DNA from: Arthrobacter sp. StoSoilB5
GTDB lineage: Bacteria > Actinomycetota > Actinomycetes > Actinomycetales > Micrococcaceae
Direction: 5' to 3'
Length of the DNA: 64,000 nt
Assembly (NCBI RefSeq): GCF_019977235.1
Contig: NZ_AP024646.1
Location: 4,092,001-4,156,000 of the forward strand
The notes beneath the pieces are model-generated. The model was not told the DNA's origin and did not search any database. It was given only the letters and a program-made list of their open reading frames with translations. The position numbers and the translations under genes were made by a program. Below are positions 42,434 to 50,813 of the stretch, piece by piece; position 1 is the first letter of the stretch, and the number at the start of each line of letters is the position of its first letter.

Positions 42434-44143
42434 CTAGCCCGCCGTCAGGACCTTGCCCACGGCGCCGGAGACTGCTTCCTTGATGCGGGCATGAAGTCCG
42501 CGCAGGCCCGCTCGATCCACGCGCACCTCCACAAGGGTGCGGCCCTTCAGCGGCGACTTAAGTGCCTCGGCGAGTTCCGCCGTCGTGCTTACCGCTTGGT
42601 GTCCGACGCCGTATGCAGCCGCGAGTGCGGCGATGTCCACTGAGTGCGGGGTGCTGAAGAGGCGTTCGACGGCGGTGCCGTAGGCCCCGGAGTCCTCCAC
42701 CTCACCGTGTTCGAGGAGGCTAAAGATGGCACCCCCGGAGTCGTTAAGGACTACGATCCGGAGATCGGGGACGGGCTCGCCCTGGCCCAGGAGCAGTCCG
42801 CCGGCGTCGTGGAGGAAGGTGACGTCGCCCAGGAGAAGCGTGGTTTCGCGTCCGCTGCCCAGGGCAATTCCTGTGGCCGTGGCGATGGTGCCATCAATGC
42901 CCGCGAGGCCGCGGTTGGCGTAAACCGTGGCGATGGGGTCGGGGTGTGGTTGGCCGGCGAGGTCGACGTCGCGGATGCCGTTGGAGGATCCGAGTACCAG
43001 TTTGCCGCGCGAGTGCTCCCAGACGGTGGCTCCGACCGAAGGACCGTTGGCCGTGGACTCCCCTGCCAGTATTCCGTCCAAGGCATGTTGGGCGGCGGCC
43101 CCTGCCAAGAGCCAGGAATCCAGCCACTCGGCAGAGCCACGGCCGGCAAACTCTGCCAGCTCAGGGAGGGTTTCGATAGGTGTCTCGCGGCGTCGCCCGG
43201 CCTCGTACCAAGCCACGGGAACCGGCTGGTAGATGGCGGATTCGATGGTGGGGCGGGCCAACAACGCAGCAACGGGCCGCGAAAGGGTGGCCCGGCCGAA
43301 CAGGACTACGCGCTCGATCGGGGTGGCCGAATCCGGGCCGAAGTGCTCCAGCAGCACGCGGTATGGACCCACGGCGTTGGGCCCGAACCGCGCATTGGAT
43401 GAAGGTTCCGCGAGCAACGGAAGGCCATGGGCGCGTGCGAAGGCCTCGGCCACGGGACCGGCGTCGTGACCTGCGAGGACCACCGTGCGTCGCTCGGCGA
43501 GGTCGGTGGATGCCGGCGGGAGATCCAGTGCTTGGGGACCGGCGTCGTAATGGAAAATGCTGTGACCAGCGGCGGCGGGGAGTGCATCGCCGGCATCGGG
43601 AACAAGCGGGGCGCGGAACGCGAGGTTTACTTGAACGGGTCCCGGCGGGGTGTCCTCAAGGGCGCCGGTCGCCGCGTACAGCGCAGTGGCAACTGCCCGC
43701 TGTGGGCTGTCCCCCGCGGCGACGTCGACGGCGAAGCGAACGTGTTCGCCGAAAAGGTCCAGCTGGGTTGTGGTCTGGTTCGCCCCGGTACCGTGAAGTT
43801 CCTCCGGCCGGTCCGCGGAGACGACCACCAGCGGTACGGCTGAGTGGTTGGCCTCCATCACAGCTGGCAGCAGGTTCCCGACGGCGGTACCCGAGGTGGT
43901 CAGGACGGCGGCGGGCGCTTCGGTTGCGAGGGCAAGGCCAAGGGCCATGAATCCTGCATCTCGTTCATCGATCCTGACATGAAGGAGAACTTTGCCCGCA
44001 GCTTCCGCCTCGGCCAGGGCGTACGCCATGGGCGCAGAACGTGAACCTGGCGCCACTACCACGTGCCGCACGCCGCCGTCGAGCAACGCCGTGACGGCAA
44101 TTCTGGCGGAGGCGATGGATGTCAGAGAGTCCTGGGAAGTCAC
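42434..44143 (-). CDS. menD: 2-succinyl-5-enolpyruvyl-6-hydroxy-3-cyclohexene-1-carboxylate synthase
   Basis: 569 residues, thiamine-diphosphate enzyme joining isochorismate and 2-oxoglutarate. Seen: N-terminal VVVAPGSRSAPMAYAL and RIDERDAGFMALGLAL (Glu activating the cofactor lies in this region), DRPEELHGTGANQTTTQ, and the C-terminal cofactor and Mg motif GDVTFLHDAGGLLLGQ followed by VVLNDSGGAIFSLLE. Start is GTG; TAGACT lies 6 bases upstream, so the mRNA may be leaderless. The 32-bp repeat array begins directly upstream of that promoter. Confidence 0.94.
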   Translation of the reverse strand: MTSQDSLTSIASARIAVTALLDGGVRHVVVAPGSRSAPMAYALAEAEAAGKVLLHVRIDERDAGFMALGLALATEAPAAVLTTSGTAVGNLLPAVMEANHSAVPLVVVSADRPEELHGTGANQTTTQLDLFGEHVRFAVDVAAGDSPQRAVATALYAATGALEDTPPGPVQVNLAFRAPLVPDAGDALPAAAGHSIFHYDAGPQALDLPPASTDLAERRTVVLAGHDAGPVAEAFARAHGLPLLAEPSSNARFGPNAVGPYRVLLEHFGPDSATPIERVVLFGRATLSRPVAALLARPTIESAIYQPVPVAWYEAGRRRETPIETLPELAEFAGRGSAEWLDSWLLAGAAAQHALDGILAGESTANGPSVGATVWEHSRGKLVLGSSNGIRDVDLAGQPHPDPIATVYANRGLAGIDGTIATATGIALGSGRETTLLLGDVTFLHDAGGLLLGQGEPVPDLRIVVLNDSGGAIFSLLEHGEVEDSGAYGTAVERLFSTPHSVDIAALAAAYGVGHQAVSTTAELAEALKSPLKGRTLVEVRVDRAGLRGLHARIKEAVSGAVGKVLTAG

Positions 44144-44179
44144 TGTTCCAGTCTATTGGCGTAGACCGGACCCCAAATG

Positions 44180-44430
44180 CTCTCTCACATCCCACCGCCA
44201 CCCACGGGTTCCTCTCTCACATCCCACCGCCACCCACGGGTTCCTCTCTCACATCCCACCGCCACCCGGGTTCCTCTCTCACATCCCACCGAAACCCACG
44301 GGTTCCTCTCTCACATCCGGGCTTCGAGAGGAATCGCCCCCACTGTGGCAAGTGAGAGAACATTCGTCGAAAACCCGCAGGAAGTGAGAGAACATCCGTC
44401 AAAAACCCGCAGGAAGTGAGAGCGCAACGG
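44180..44430. repeat. 32-bp tandem array with inverted halves upstream of menD
   Basis: Left half: copies starting CTCTCTCACATCC at 44180, 44212, 44244, 44274 and 44306, spaced 32, 32, 30 and 32 bp. Right half: copies starting GTGAGAGA at 44352 and 44384 and GTGAGAGC at 44416, spaced exactly 32 bp. Read on opposite strands both halves start with GTGAGAGA, then diverge. The array fills most of the 346-bp gap between phoX and menD and abuts the putative menD -35. No coding function is apparent. Confidence 0.8.
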
Positions 44431-44489
44431 AAGGACGGAAACGCCCCCCACCCATCAGCGCGGGTGGGAGAGCGATTCCGTCGGATAGG

Positions 44490-46580
44490 TTACTTGCGGA
44501 ACACCTGAACGATCGAGGGGCGCGGAGCCCGGACCGCACCGGCGGCGGGCGTGGCTCCAGCGTCCACGTAATCCGGGAAGAAAGAGTTCTGCGCAGCGAA
44601 CGTACCTTCCTCGCCCGGGTGCTGGACGGCTACGAAAACAGTGCGCTCCTCATCGTGGATGATCGGACCACAGGTCTCGGCGTCGCGCGGGACGGCGAGG
44701 AACTGCTCCACCTTTCCGCGTTCTGCGCCTTCGAGGGTGACCTTGAACAGCCCATCTGCGTAGCCGATGGTGGACGGTGCACCATCGGTGGAGATCCAGA
44801 GGTTGCCCACGGAGTCGAACGCCACGTTGTCTGGGCAGGAGATCGGGGATACCTTGTCCGCCGGGAATCCGGAGAAGTATGTGGAAGTGTTCTTGGCGGG
44901 GTCACCGGCCACCAGCAGCAAGGTCCAGTTGAACTTGGTGCCCGTCTGCTCCGGCCCTTCGGTGATTTCCACGATGTGGCCGTCGCGGTTCAGCGTACGG
45001 GGGTTGACCTCGGTGGCCCCTTCCTTGCCGGCTTTGCCGCGGTCCGAGTTGTTGGTGCAGGCCACGTAAACCTTGCCGGTGAGGAGGTTGGGCTGGACGT
45101 CTTCGCAGCGGTCCATCTTGGTGGGGCCAACCTTGTCAGCGGCAAGACGGGTGTAGACGAGAACCTCTGCGACGGACATACCGGGGACGGCGGAGGTGCC
45201 GTTGACCACGAGCGGCAACCACTCGCCAGTGCCGTCAAAGGCACCGTCTGCGGGGACTTTGCCCGTGCCGTCGACTTCCGCTGCCGGGGAGTCCCCCGTG
45301 AAGCGGGCAACGTAGAGATCTCCTTCGGACAGCAGGCCCATGTTGTTCTTGCGGGCCTCCGCTGAGTCACCGGGCTGGTATTTGCCCTTGGAGACGAACT
45401 TGTAGAGGTAATCGAAGCGCTCGTCGTCACCCATGTACGCCACCACCTGGCCTGACGGTGCGACAATCACGTTGGCGCCCTCATGCTTGAAGCGGCCCAT
45501 GGCGGAGTGCTTCTTCGGGGTGGACGTGGGGTCGAACGGGTCCACTTCCACGATCCAGCCGAAGCGGTTGGTCTCATTGGCGTAGCCAGCGTTGCGGGTA
45601 TCGAAGCGAGGCTCGTCGAGTTCCCACTGACGTGTGGTCGGCTTCGCAGATATGCCGTAGCGCTTGTCGCTGTCGCTGGTCCCTGGTGCGGCAAAGTAGC
45701 CGTTGAAGTTCTCTTCGCCGGAGAGGATGGTTCCCCAGGGAGTGGTACCGCCGGAGCAGTTGCCCAGCGTGCCCTTGATCCAGCGGCCGGCGGGGTCGTC
45801 GATGGTCTTGACCAGGTTGCTGCCCGCGGCGGGACCAGTGAGCTCGTAGACCGTGTCCGTGAGGTAGCGGCGATTCAGGGGTGCGCCCTGAACGTAGTTC
45901 CACGGCTTGTTCTTGTTCTTTCGCTCCAATTCCACCACCGTCAGGCCATGACCTGCCCGGCCGATGGCACGGGCCTCGGCGGCGTCAAAACCTGCGGGCA
46001 ACATAATGTTCTCGTTGGTGTATTCGTGATTCGTGAACAGTACGGCACGGCGGTCCTTGGACCCGGGTACCGGGATGATGTCCGTGTAGTCGTTGTTGTA
46101 GCCGAATTGGCGTGCCTGTGCAGCAGCAGTCTGGGCGTTGAGGTCGAAGGCCGGCGAATCGGCGAAAAGGGGGTCACCCCAGCGGATAATCGGCTTCCAG
46201 TCGAACCCCTCAGGAACTGTAAAAGCGTCAACGGCGGCATCAACGGGCTTGATTGCCGTGAACTGGAGCTTTGACTTCCCGAAGCCCTGCTTGGCCGCGT
46301 CCGACAATCCGTTGCCGGCATCGGCGACCGCAGGTTCGGCACCCGTCACTGCACTACCAAGCACGACGGCGAGCGCACCGGCGGCGCCAAGCCCCAGGGC
46401 GGCGCGGCGGGTCATTGCCGTTGAAGCGATGTCGCGGAAGTAGCCGTTGGAGCTGGTGTTGCAAACGTCGCCTGCACAGGCGTTGTCGCACTTGAGCGCA
46501 CACGTAACGGCACTGCGCTTGCCTTTGGTGTGGCCGAACATGGGCAGCAGTGGGAACGAGCGTCCGGTGGTATCAGACAT
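44490..46580 (-). CDS. phoX: PhoX-family alkaline phosphatase (DUF839), Tat-exported
   Basis: 696 residues. PhoX enzymes are calcium/iron-dependent phosphatases outside the membrane. A Tat signal (TRRAALGLGAAGALAVVLG, about 57-75) is preceded by an unusual 55-residue stretch with four cysteines (CALKCDNACAGDVC). The mature part shows DUF839 features: WGDPLFADSPAFD, NHEYTNENIM, NCSGGTTPWGTILSGEENF, YMGDDERFDYLYKFVS, CTNNSDRGKAG and ISCPDNVAFDSVGNLWISTDG. It lies between menD and menC without an evident link to them. Regulation by phosphate is expected, but I saw no clear Pho box. Confidence 0.9.
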   Translation of the reverse strand: MSDTTGRSFPLLPMFGHTKGKRSAVTCALKCDNACAGDVCNTSSNGYFRDIASTAMTRRAALGLGAAGALAVVLGSAVTGAEPAVADAGNGLSDAAKQGFGKSKLQFTAIKPVDAAVDAFTVPEGFDWKPIIRWGDPLFADSPAFDLNAQTAAAQARQFGYNNDYTDIIPVPGSKDRRAVLFTNHEYTNENIMLPAGFDAAEARAIGRAGHGLTVVELERKNKNKPWNYVQGAPLNRRYLTDTVYELTGPAAGSNLVKTIDDPAGRWIKGTLGNCSGGTTPWGTILSGEENFNGYFAAPGTSDSDKRYGISAKPTTRQWELDEPRFDTRNAGYANETNRFGWIVEVDPFDPTSTPKKHSAMGRFKHEGANVIVAPSGQVVAYMGDDERFDYLYKFVSKGKYQPGDSAEARKNNMGLLSEGDLYVARFTGDSPAAEVDGTGKVPADGAFDGTGEWLPLVVNGTSAVPGMSVAEVLVYTRLAADKVGPTKMDRCEDVQPNLLTGKVYVACTNNSDRGKAGKEGATEVNPRTLNRDGHIVEITEGPEQTGTKFNWTLLLVAGDPAKNTSTYFSGFPADKVSPISCPDNVAFDSVGNLWISTDGAPSTIGYADGLFKVTLEGAERGKVEQFLAVPRDAETCGPIIHDEERTVFVAVQHPGEEGTFAAQNSFFPDYVDAGATPAAGAVRAPRPSIVQVFRK

Positions 46581-46655
46581 GGGGGACCTTCCAGAGTATG
46601 TACGAGGTTCCCGCTGAGCCTTTCAGCGCAATCCGAATCCGAGAGGACACTCTGG

Positions 46656-47684
46656 TTAAGTTTCGGTGAACATGCTTTCCCACGAGGACGCAAGCGTGGA
46701 ATGTACGCGTCGCAACCTCTCCAGCCACCAGTCGCGACGGTCCACCGGAGCCGCGTATTGCTCCAGCAGCCCGGGATCGGCGACGGCTTCGCGAAGGCGG
46801 ATGGCGCCGTCGTCGGCTAGCAAGGGATCCAGGGTGATATCCGAGGCGAAGAGCGAAACCGTGCCAAGCCCGCAGGCGTATGGCAGCGAAGGCAGCGCGG
46901 CCGCGAGCGCCAGACCGGCGCGGATCCCGATGGAGGTATCCAGGGCGGAACTGACGACGGCGGGCAGGCCGGCCTGGGCGACGATGTCCAAGGCGCGTAC
47001 CACTCCCCCAAGTGGCGCTACCTTGACGACGATCAGGTCCGCAGCACCCGCCCTCGCAACGCGAAGGGGGTCGGTTTCTTTCCGGACGCTTTCATCTGCG
47101 GCTATCAGGACGGGCGTTCCCTCGGTGGCAAGGCGACGGCGCACCTCAGCCAGACCCTCAATGTCCGGTACGGGTTGCTCTGCGTATTCGAGTCCAACAA
47201 CAGACAATCTGCCTAGTGCCTCTACAGCCTGGCCGACATCCCAGCCTCCGTTCGCATCGACGCGGATGGCGGCGTCTGGGAGGACATCGCGCACGGCGGT
47301 GACCCGTGCGACGTCGTCGGCGAGAGATTGCCCACGCTCAGCAACTTTGATCTTGACGGCATCCACGCGGCCAAACCGATCCAGTACTTCCGGCACGCGT
47401 TCGGCGGGGACTGCGGGAACGGTGGCGTTCACGGGAATGCTGTCCCGAAGTGTTGGAGGGAAACCAATCCAGCCCGCTTCCAGGGCGGCAGAGAGCCAAC
47501 GGGAGGATTCGTCGTCGTCGTATTCCGGAAAGGGGCAGAATTCCCCCCAACCCAGCGGCCCTCTCAGGAGGAGTGTTTCCCGCTCCATGATGCCGCGGAA
47601 CTTCACGCGCATGGGCAGTGAAACGACGTGGGCGTTGTCCAGGAGTTCTTCGAGCGACGGCAAATCAGGGAGGCGAGCAGGCAT
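46656..47684 (-). CDS. menC: o-Succinylbenzoate synthase
   Basis: 342 residues, enolase superfamily; dehydrates the MenD/MenH product to o-succinylbenzoate. Catalytic Lys in VKIKVAERG (about 133), metal ligands Asp in RVDANGGWDVG (about 162), Glu in LEYAEQPV (about 190) and Asp in IAADESVR (about 215), and second Lys in LIVVKVAPLGG (about 238) are all visible. Located 76 bp upstream of phoX on the same strand, but a separate transcript is possible. Other later men genes (menA, menB, menE) are not in the window. Confidence 0.93.
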   Translation of the reverse strand: MPARLPDLPSLEELLDNAHVVSLPMRVKFRGIMERETLLLRGPLGWGEFCPFPEYDDDESSRWLSAALEAGWIGFPPTLRDSIPVNATVPAVPAERVPEVLDRFGRVDAVKIKVAERGQSLADDVARVTAVRDVLPDAAIRVDANGGWDVGQAVEALGRLSVVGLEYAEQPVPDIEGLAEVRRRLATEGTPVLIAADESVRKETDPLRVARAGAADLIVVKVAPLGGVVRALDIVAQAGLPAVVSSALDTSIGIRAGLALAAALPSLPYACGLGTVSLFASDITLDPLLADDGAIRLREAVADPGLLEQYAAPVDRRDWWLERLRRVHSTLASSWESMFTET

Positions 47685-47744
47685 ATTGCCACTGTACCGG
47701 CGGCTCCCGACGAGAACGGCAGGCCAATATGGCTATGTGGACAA

Positions 47745-48353
47745 CTATTCCGTCCAGTATTTCCGGATCTTGCCCAGTGCATCGCTCAGCTGCTCACCGG
47801 ACAAGGTAAGGGAGCTTTCCGGCATGCCCAACGCGTCCCACCGAGCCACTAGCTGGGTGTCACCTTCTACCGGCAAAGGCCACAGCCAGTAGTGGGCCGT
47901 GGATTGAACGATTTCATCATTGCTGCTCCCCCCGCCACCGCCCAGAGTAGTCAGCACGGGACCTGTGACGTCGTCCGCCCCTTCGTACATCGACGGCCCG
48001 TGAATCGCTGCAACTGCCTTGCGCCCATCGGGGAAAGCGACCCCTATCTGCAATCCCGTCCCGGTATCGAGGCTTGAACGCGGATGGTTGAAGGATTGGT
48101 CCATGACGTCACGCCATTCGCGGTCCGACTCGTCACCGCGGCGAACTGACCACACCAAGTCCAAAGTACATCCCGTGGAATACACCTCAACCAGCTTCAG
48201 CGCCATCACTATCTGCCGGCTGTTGTAAACGAACTCGCCGATGTGAACCACGCCAGGCAGCTCGTCCGACGGCGGACCGGACCAGCCTGGGCGGAGGGGC
48301 TGGGGTTGGCGCGGACGTTGGGGTGGCTCTGGAAGATCGTCGAAGAACGTCAT
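47745..48353 (-). CDS. Conserved hypothetical protein
   Basis: 202 residues, no signal peptide or membrane helix. A proline-rich N-terminus (PEPPQRPRQPQPLRPGW) leads to a beta-rich domain: VHIGEFVYNSRQIVMALKLVEVYSTGCTLDLVW (split by position, about 35-67), LQIGVAFPDGRKAVA, a Gly/Ser linker LGGGGGSSN, then YWLWPLPVEGDTQLVARWDALGMPESSLTL. The last block resembles domains predicted to bind or modulate protein partners in actinobacteria, but I do not recognise a family. AAGGA lies 7 bases before the ATG. Confidence 0.8.
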   Translation of the reverse strand: MTFFDDLPEPPQRPRQPQPLRPGWSGPPSDELPGVVHIGEFVYNSRQIVMALKLVEVYSTGCTLDLVWSVRRGDESDREWRDVMDQSFNHPRSSLDTGTGLQIGVAFPDGRKAVAAIHGPSMYEGADDVTGPVLTTLGGGGGSSNDEIVQSTAHYWLWPLPVEGDTQLVARWDALGMPESSLTLSGEQLSDALGKIRKYWTE

Positions 48354-48456
48354 GTTTCCATCCTTACACCGCCACGAAAGCTAAGGGAGGGTTGCAATCC
48401 GAACGGAAGGATGGAACCGCGCTATCCTCTGATTCACGACTCTATTCGGGGGAAAT

Positions 48457-49077
48457 ATGACGCACGCACCCAATGGTTCCATGACGCCGGCCGGCTGGTA
48501 CCCGGATCCTTCTTTTCCACAGCAGATGCGCTGGTGGGACGGCGTGCAATGGACTCCGCATTTGGCACCTGCCAGCCAGCAGTTCATGCCGCTCCAGCGT
48601 GTGCTGATCAGCAATCAGACGCCTGTGTACAACCCCTTCATTTGGACGGTGGTGCTGCTGCCGCTGGTGAGCATCCTTCTGATGCTTACCTGGCAGCCGG
48701 AGTTCAGAATGATCACCACCAGGCAGGGTGCCACCACCATCGACCCAATGTCGCTCTACACACCGGGCTACTTCCTGCTCCAAGCGTCAGGGGTCATCAT
48801 TTATGGCGTATCTGTCCTGATGGCCTACTTGGACCACCGGCGGCTGGGCCGTTCCGGCGTCGTCCGCCCCTTCCATTGGGCATGGTGCTTCCTGAGTCCC
48901 GCCGTGTATGTCATTGGCCGCACGGTGATTGTCCGGAAGGTTGCCCCTGGCCGTGGGATGTGGCCGGTGTGGGCACTCATTGGCACATTCGTGTTGTCCA
49001 TGATCGTGGCCGGCATCTGGATGTCCGCAATGATGCAATCGCTGTACTCCCAGATCGGTTATTCAATAAACGCCTAA
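48457..49077 (+). CDS. DUF2510 membrane protein
   Basis: 206 residues. An N-terminal DUF2510 domain (about 10-38: PAGWYPDPSFPQQMRWWDGVQWTPH split over the WYPDP and RWWDG motifs) is followed by four or so membrane helices (about 60-80, 105-125, 140-155, 172-192). DUF2510 is a short beta domain typical of actinobacterial membrane proteins; its role is unknown. Divergent from the hypothetical gene at 47.7-48.4 kb across about 100 bp. Confidence 0.82.
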   Translation: MTHAPNGSMTPAGWYPDPSFPQQMRWWDGVQWTPHLAPASQQFMPLQRVLISNQTPVYNPFIWTVVLLPLVSILLMLTWQPEFRMITTRQGATTIDPMSLYTPGYFLLQASGVIIYGVSVLMAYLDHRRLGRSGVVRPFHWAWCFLSPAVYVIGRTVIVRKVAPGRGMWPVWALIGTFVLSMIVAGIWMSAMMQSLYSQIGYSINA

Positions 49078-49104
49078 GGTCTTGGCGCCAATCAAGGACA
49101 CGAT

Positions 49105-49446
49105 TCATGCAGTAAGTGCGTAGGCCGCACGAACCCAGGTCAGGAACTCACCGTCGATTTCAGCGACGTCCTTCACTATGACCTCGTTGTGCCACCGGTT
49201 ACTCGACACGCGCTCAGCCCGGTGAACACGATCTGACTCAATCTCGCTCTCGAGGACTATGTTGACCAGAATGCCACCACGACGAGGATGAATCCCGAGA
49301 AACGCGCGCCCGTGCGTGACGTGGAAGGATGAGGCGTTCTCCTGTACTTCCCAGCCTTCCAACTCGGAGAGTGAATCCGTGATTGCCTTGTAAATACTGG
49401 AGGAAGCAGGGTCACTTTCAATGCGCTCTCTAGCGGTGCGTGCCAT
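49105..49446 (-). CDS. DUF5655-like small protein
   Basis: 113 residues, cytoplasmic. The features F-HVTHGRAFLGIHPRRGGILVNIVL, a basic VHRAERVSSNRWHNEVIVKDVAEID and the C-terminal EFLTWVRAAYALT fit DUF5655, a domain often fused to nucleases or found alone. It is convergent with the DUF2510 gene. Function unknown. Confidence 0.75.
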   Translation of the reverse strand: MARTARERIESDPASSSIYKAITDSLSELEGWEVQENASSFHVTHGRAFLGIHPRRGGILVNIVLESEIESDRVHRAERVSSNRWHNEVIVKDVAEIDGEFLTWVRAAYALTA

Positions 49447-49536
49447 GGTGCCAGCATAAGCGTCACTTCCCTGAACCGGTGCCGCCTACTGCCTATATCT
49501 CCCTACGACTCATCCGAATTGCATCTTGGGCGCCGT

Positions 49537-49552
49537 CCTCACACGCGTTAGG
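49537..49552 (+). promoter_or_regulatory. LacI-type operator upstream of the regulator gene (O3)
   Basis: CCTCACACGCGTTAGG; its reverse complement matches operator O1 of the sugar transporter operon in 15 of 16 positions. A TAGACT -10-like hexamer follows at once (49553-49558). This points to autoregulation. Confidence 0.7.
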
Positions 49553-49590
49553 TAGACTGCTGAAAAATGAAGGATGGAAGGACTCTCCCG

Positions 49591-50646
49591 ATGAACCGCA
49601 AGGCCACAGCCCTGGACGTCGCCAAAAGGGCGGGGGTGTCCAGGAGTGCGGTCTCGCTGGTGCTCAATGGCCGCGGCGACGGCAATGTGGCCAAAGAGAG
49701 CCAGGACCGGATCCGCCTTGCCGCACAGGAACTCAACTACTCCCCCAACGCGATCGCGCTCAGCCTGCGGAACCAACGCTCCCGCGTGATCGGCATCGTT
49801 TCCGACGAAGTTGTGGTCAGCCCCTTCGACGGCAATATCATCGGCGGCGCGGACGATGTCGCCCGCAGCCGGGGCTTCGTCACCGTGGTCATGGATACCG
49901 AGCGCGACGCCGCCCGGGATGAGAGTGCAATTGAAACCCTCCTGGACCGGCAGGTGGACGGGCTCATGTACGTGACCGTGGGTTTGAAGCCGCTCGATGT
50001 GCCCCACGGCATGCTGCGCGTCCCATCAGTCCTGGCCAATTGCTACGACAACAGCCCCGAGCCTCAGCTCCATCACGTCATCCCGGACGAAGTCACCGGC
50101 GGCAGGGAAGCCACCGAGCACCTGCTGCAGTTGGGCCATCGGGACATCGCCTTGCTTGCTGGCGCTGAGGAGTCCCCGGCCGCTCCCCTGCGAGTTGAGG
50201 GCTACCGGGATGCGTATGCCGCAGCCGGCCTGTCGGTTCGCGCGGACAGGATCACCATGGCGGGTTGGGACATCGACGCCGGTTTCCACGGCGCCATGAA
50301 ACTGCTCGACGGCGTGTCCCCGGCCGAGCGGCCCACGGCCATCATGTGCGCGAATGACCGTCTGGCAATCGGCGTTGCCCTGGCCGCAGCCCGTCTAGGG
50401 CTCAGCATCCCGGCGGATCTTTCGGTGATGGGTTACGACGACGAAGAACGGATCGCCGACACCATGGTCCCCGCCCTCACCACCATGGCCCTGCCGCTGC
50501 GTGAGATCGGCCGCGCGGCCATGACGACGCTCCTTGACAAGATCGAGGGCGCTACCGCCGAAGACACGGCGGAAACCACCATGGAAACGATGGTCCCCTG
50601 CCAGCTGGTTATCCGGGAATCAACCGGCCCTGCGCCCACGCGCTGA
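49591..50646 (+). CDS. LacI-family transcriptional regulator of the fructan/sucrose locus
   Basis: 351 residues. HTH at the N-terminus: ATALDVAKRAGVSRSAVSLVLNG, with hinge helix region SPNAIALSLRNQ. The periplasmic-binding-protein-like sensor domain covers about 65-345 and ends with the usual ALTTMALPLREIGRAAM segment. Start set at 49591, which has GGAAGGA 8 bases upstream; an ATG at 49567 would add eight residues. Three matching operators, one before this gene and two before the transporter operon at 55.5 kb, suggest that it represses both. The effector may be sucrose, fructose or an oligofructan. Confidence 0.9.
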   Translation: MNRKATALDVAKRAGVSRSAVSLVLNGRGDGNVAKESQDRIRLAAQELNYSPNAIALSLRNQRSRVIGIVSDEVVVSPFDGNIIGGADDVARSRGFVTVVMDTERDAARDESAIETLLDRQVDGLMYVTVGLKPLDVPHGMLRVPSVLANCYDNSPEPQLHHVIPDEVTGGREATEHLLQLGHRDIALLAGAEESPAAPLRVEGYRDAYAAAGLSVRADRITMAGWDIDAGFHGAMKLLDGVSPAERPTAIMCANDRLAIGVALAAARLGLSIPADLSVMGYDDEERIADTMVPALTTMALPLREIGRAAMTTLLDKIEGATAEDTAETTMETMVPCQLVIRESTGPAPTR

Positions 50647-50660
50647 GTAGTTCGTCGTTG

Positions 50661-50703
50661 ACCCGCTATTCCGTTGTCGGGCAACAACGGAATAGCGGGT
50701 TTG
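50661..50703 (+). terminator. Terminator after the LacI-family gene
   Basis: Perfect 17-bp arms (ACCCGCTATTCCGTTGT and its complement) around a 6-base loop, followed by TTTG. Lies between the convergent regulator and GH32 genes and could work for both. Confidence 0.8.
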
Positions 50704-50813
50704 CCACGTCAAATAGGGCCCACACCACCCGGGTTCCCTGGCTGAGCTTGCGAAGTTAGGGAGGGGGTGGGGACGCAGAGCAGGCCCCACAACGCACGAC
50801 GTCGGCCTGCCGC

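Noticed and set aside
44180..44430. CRISPR array
   Set aside because: Units are near-identical over the full 32 bp within each half, with no repeat/spacer pattern, and no cas genes are nearby.
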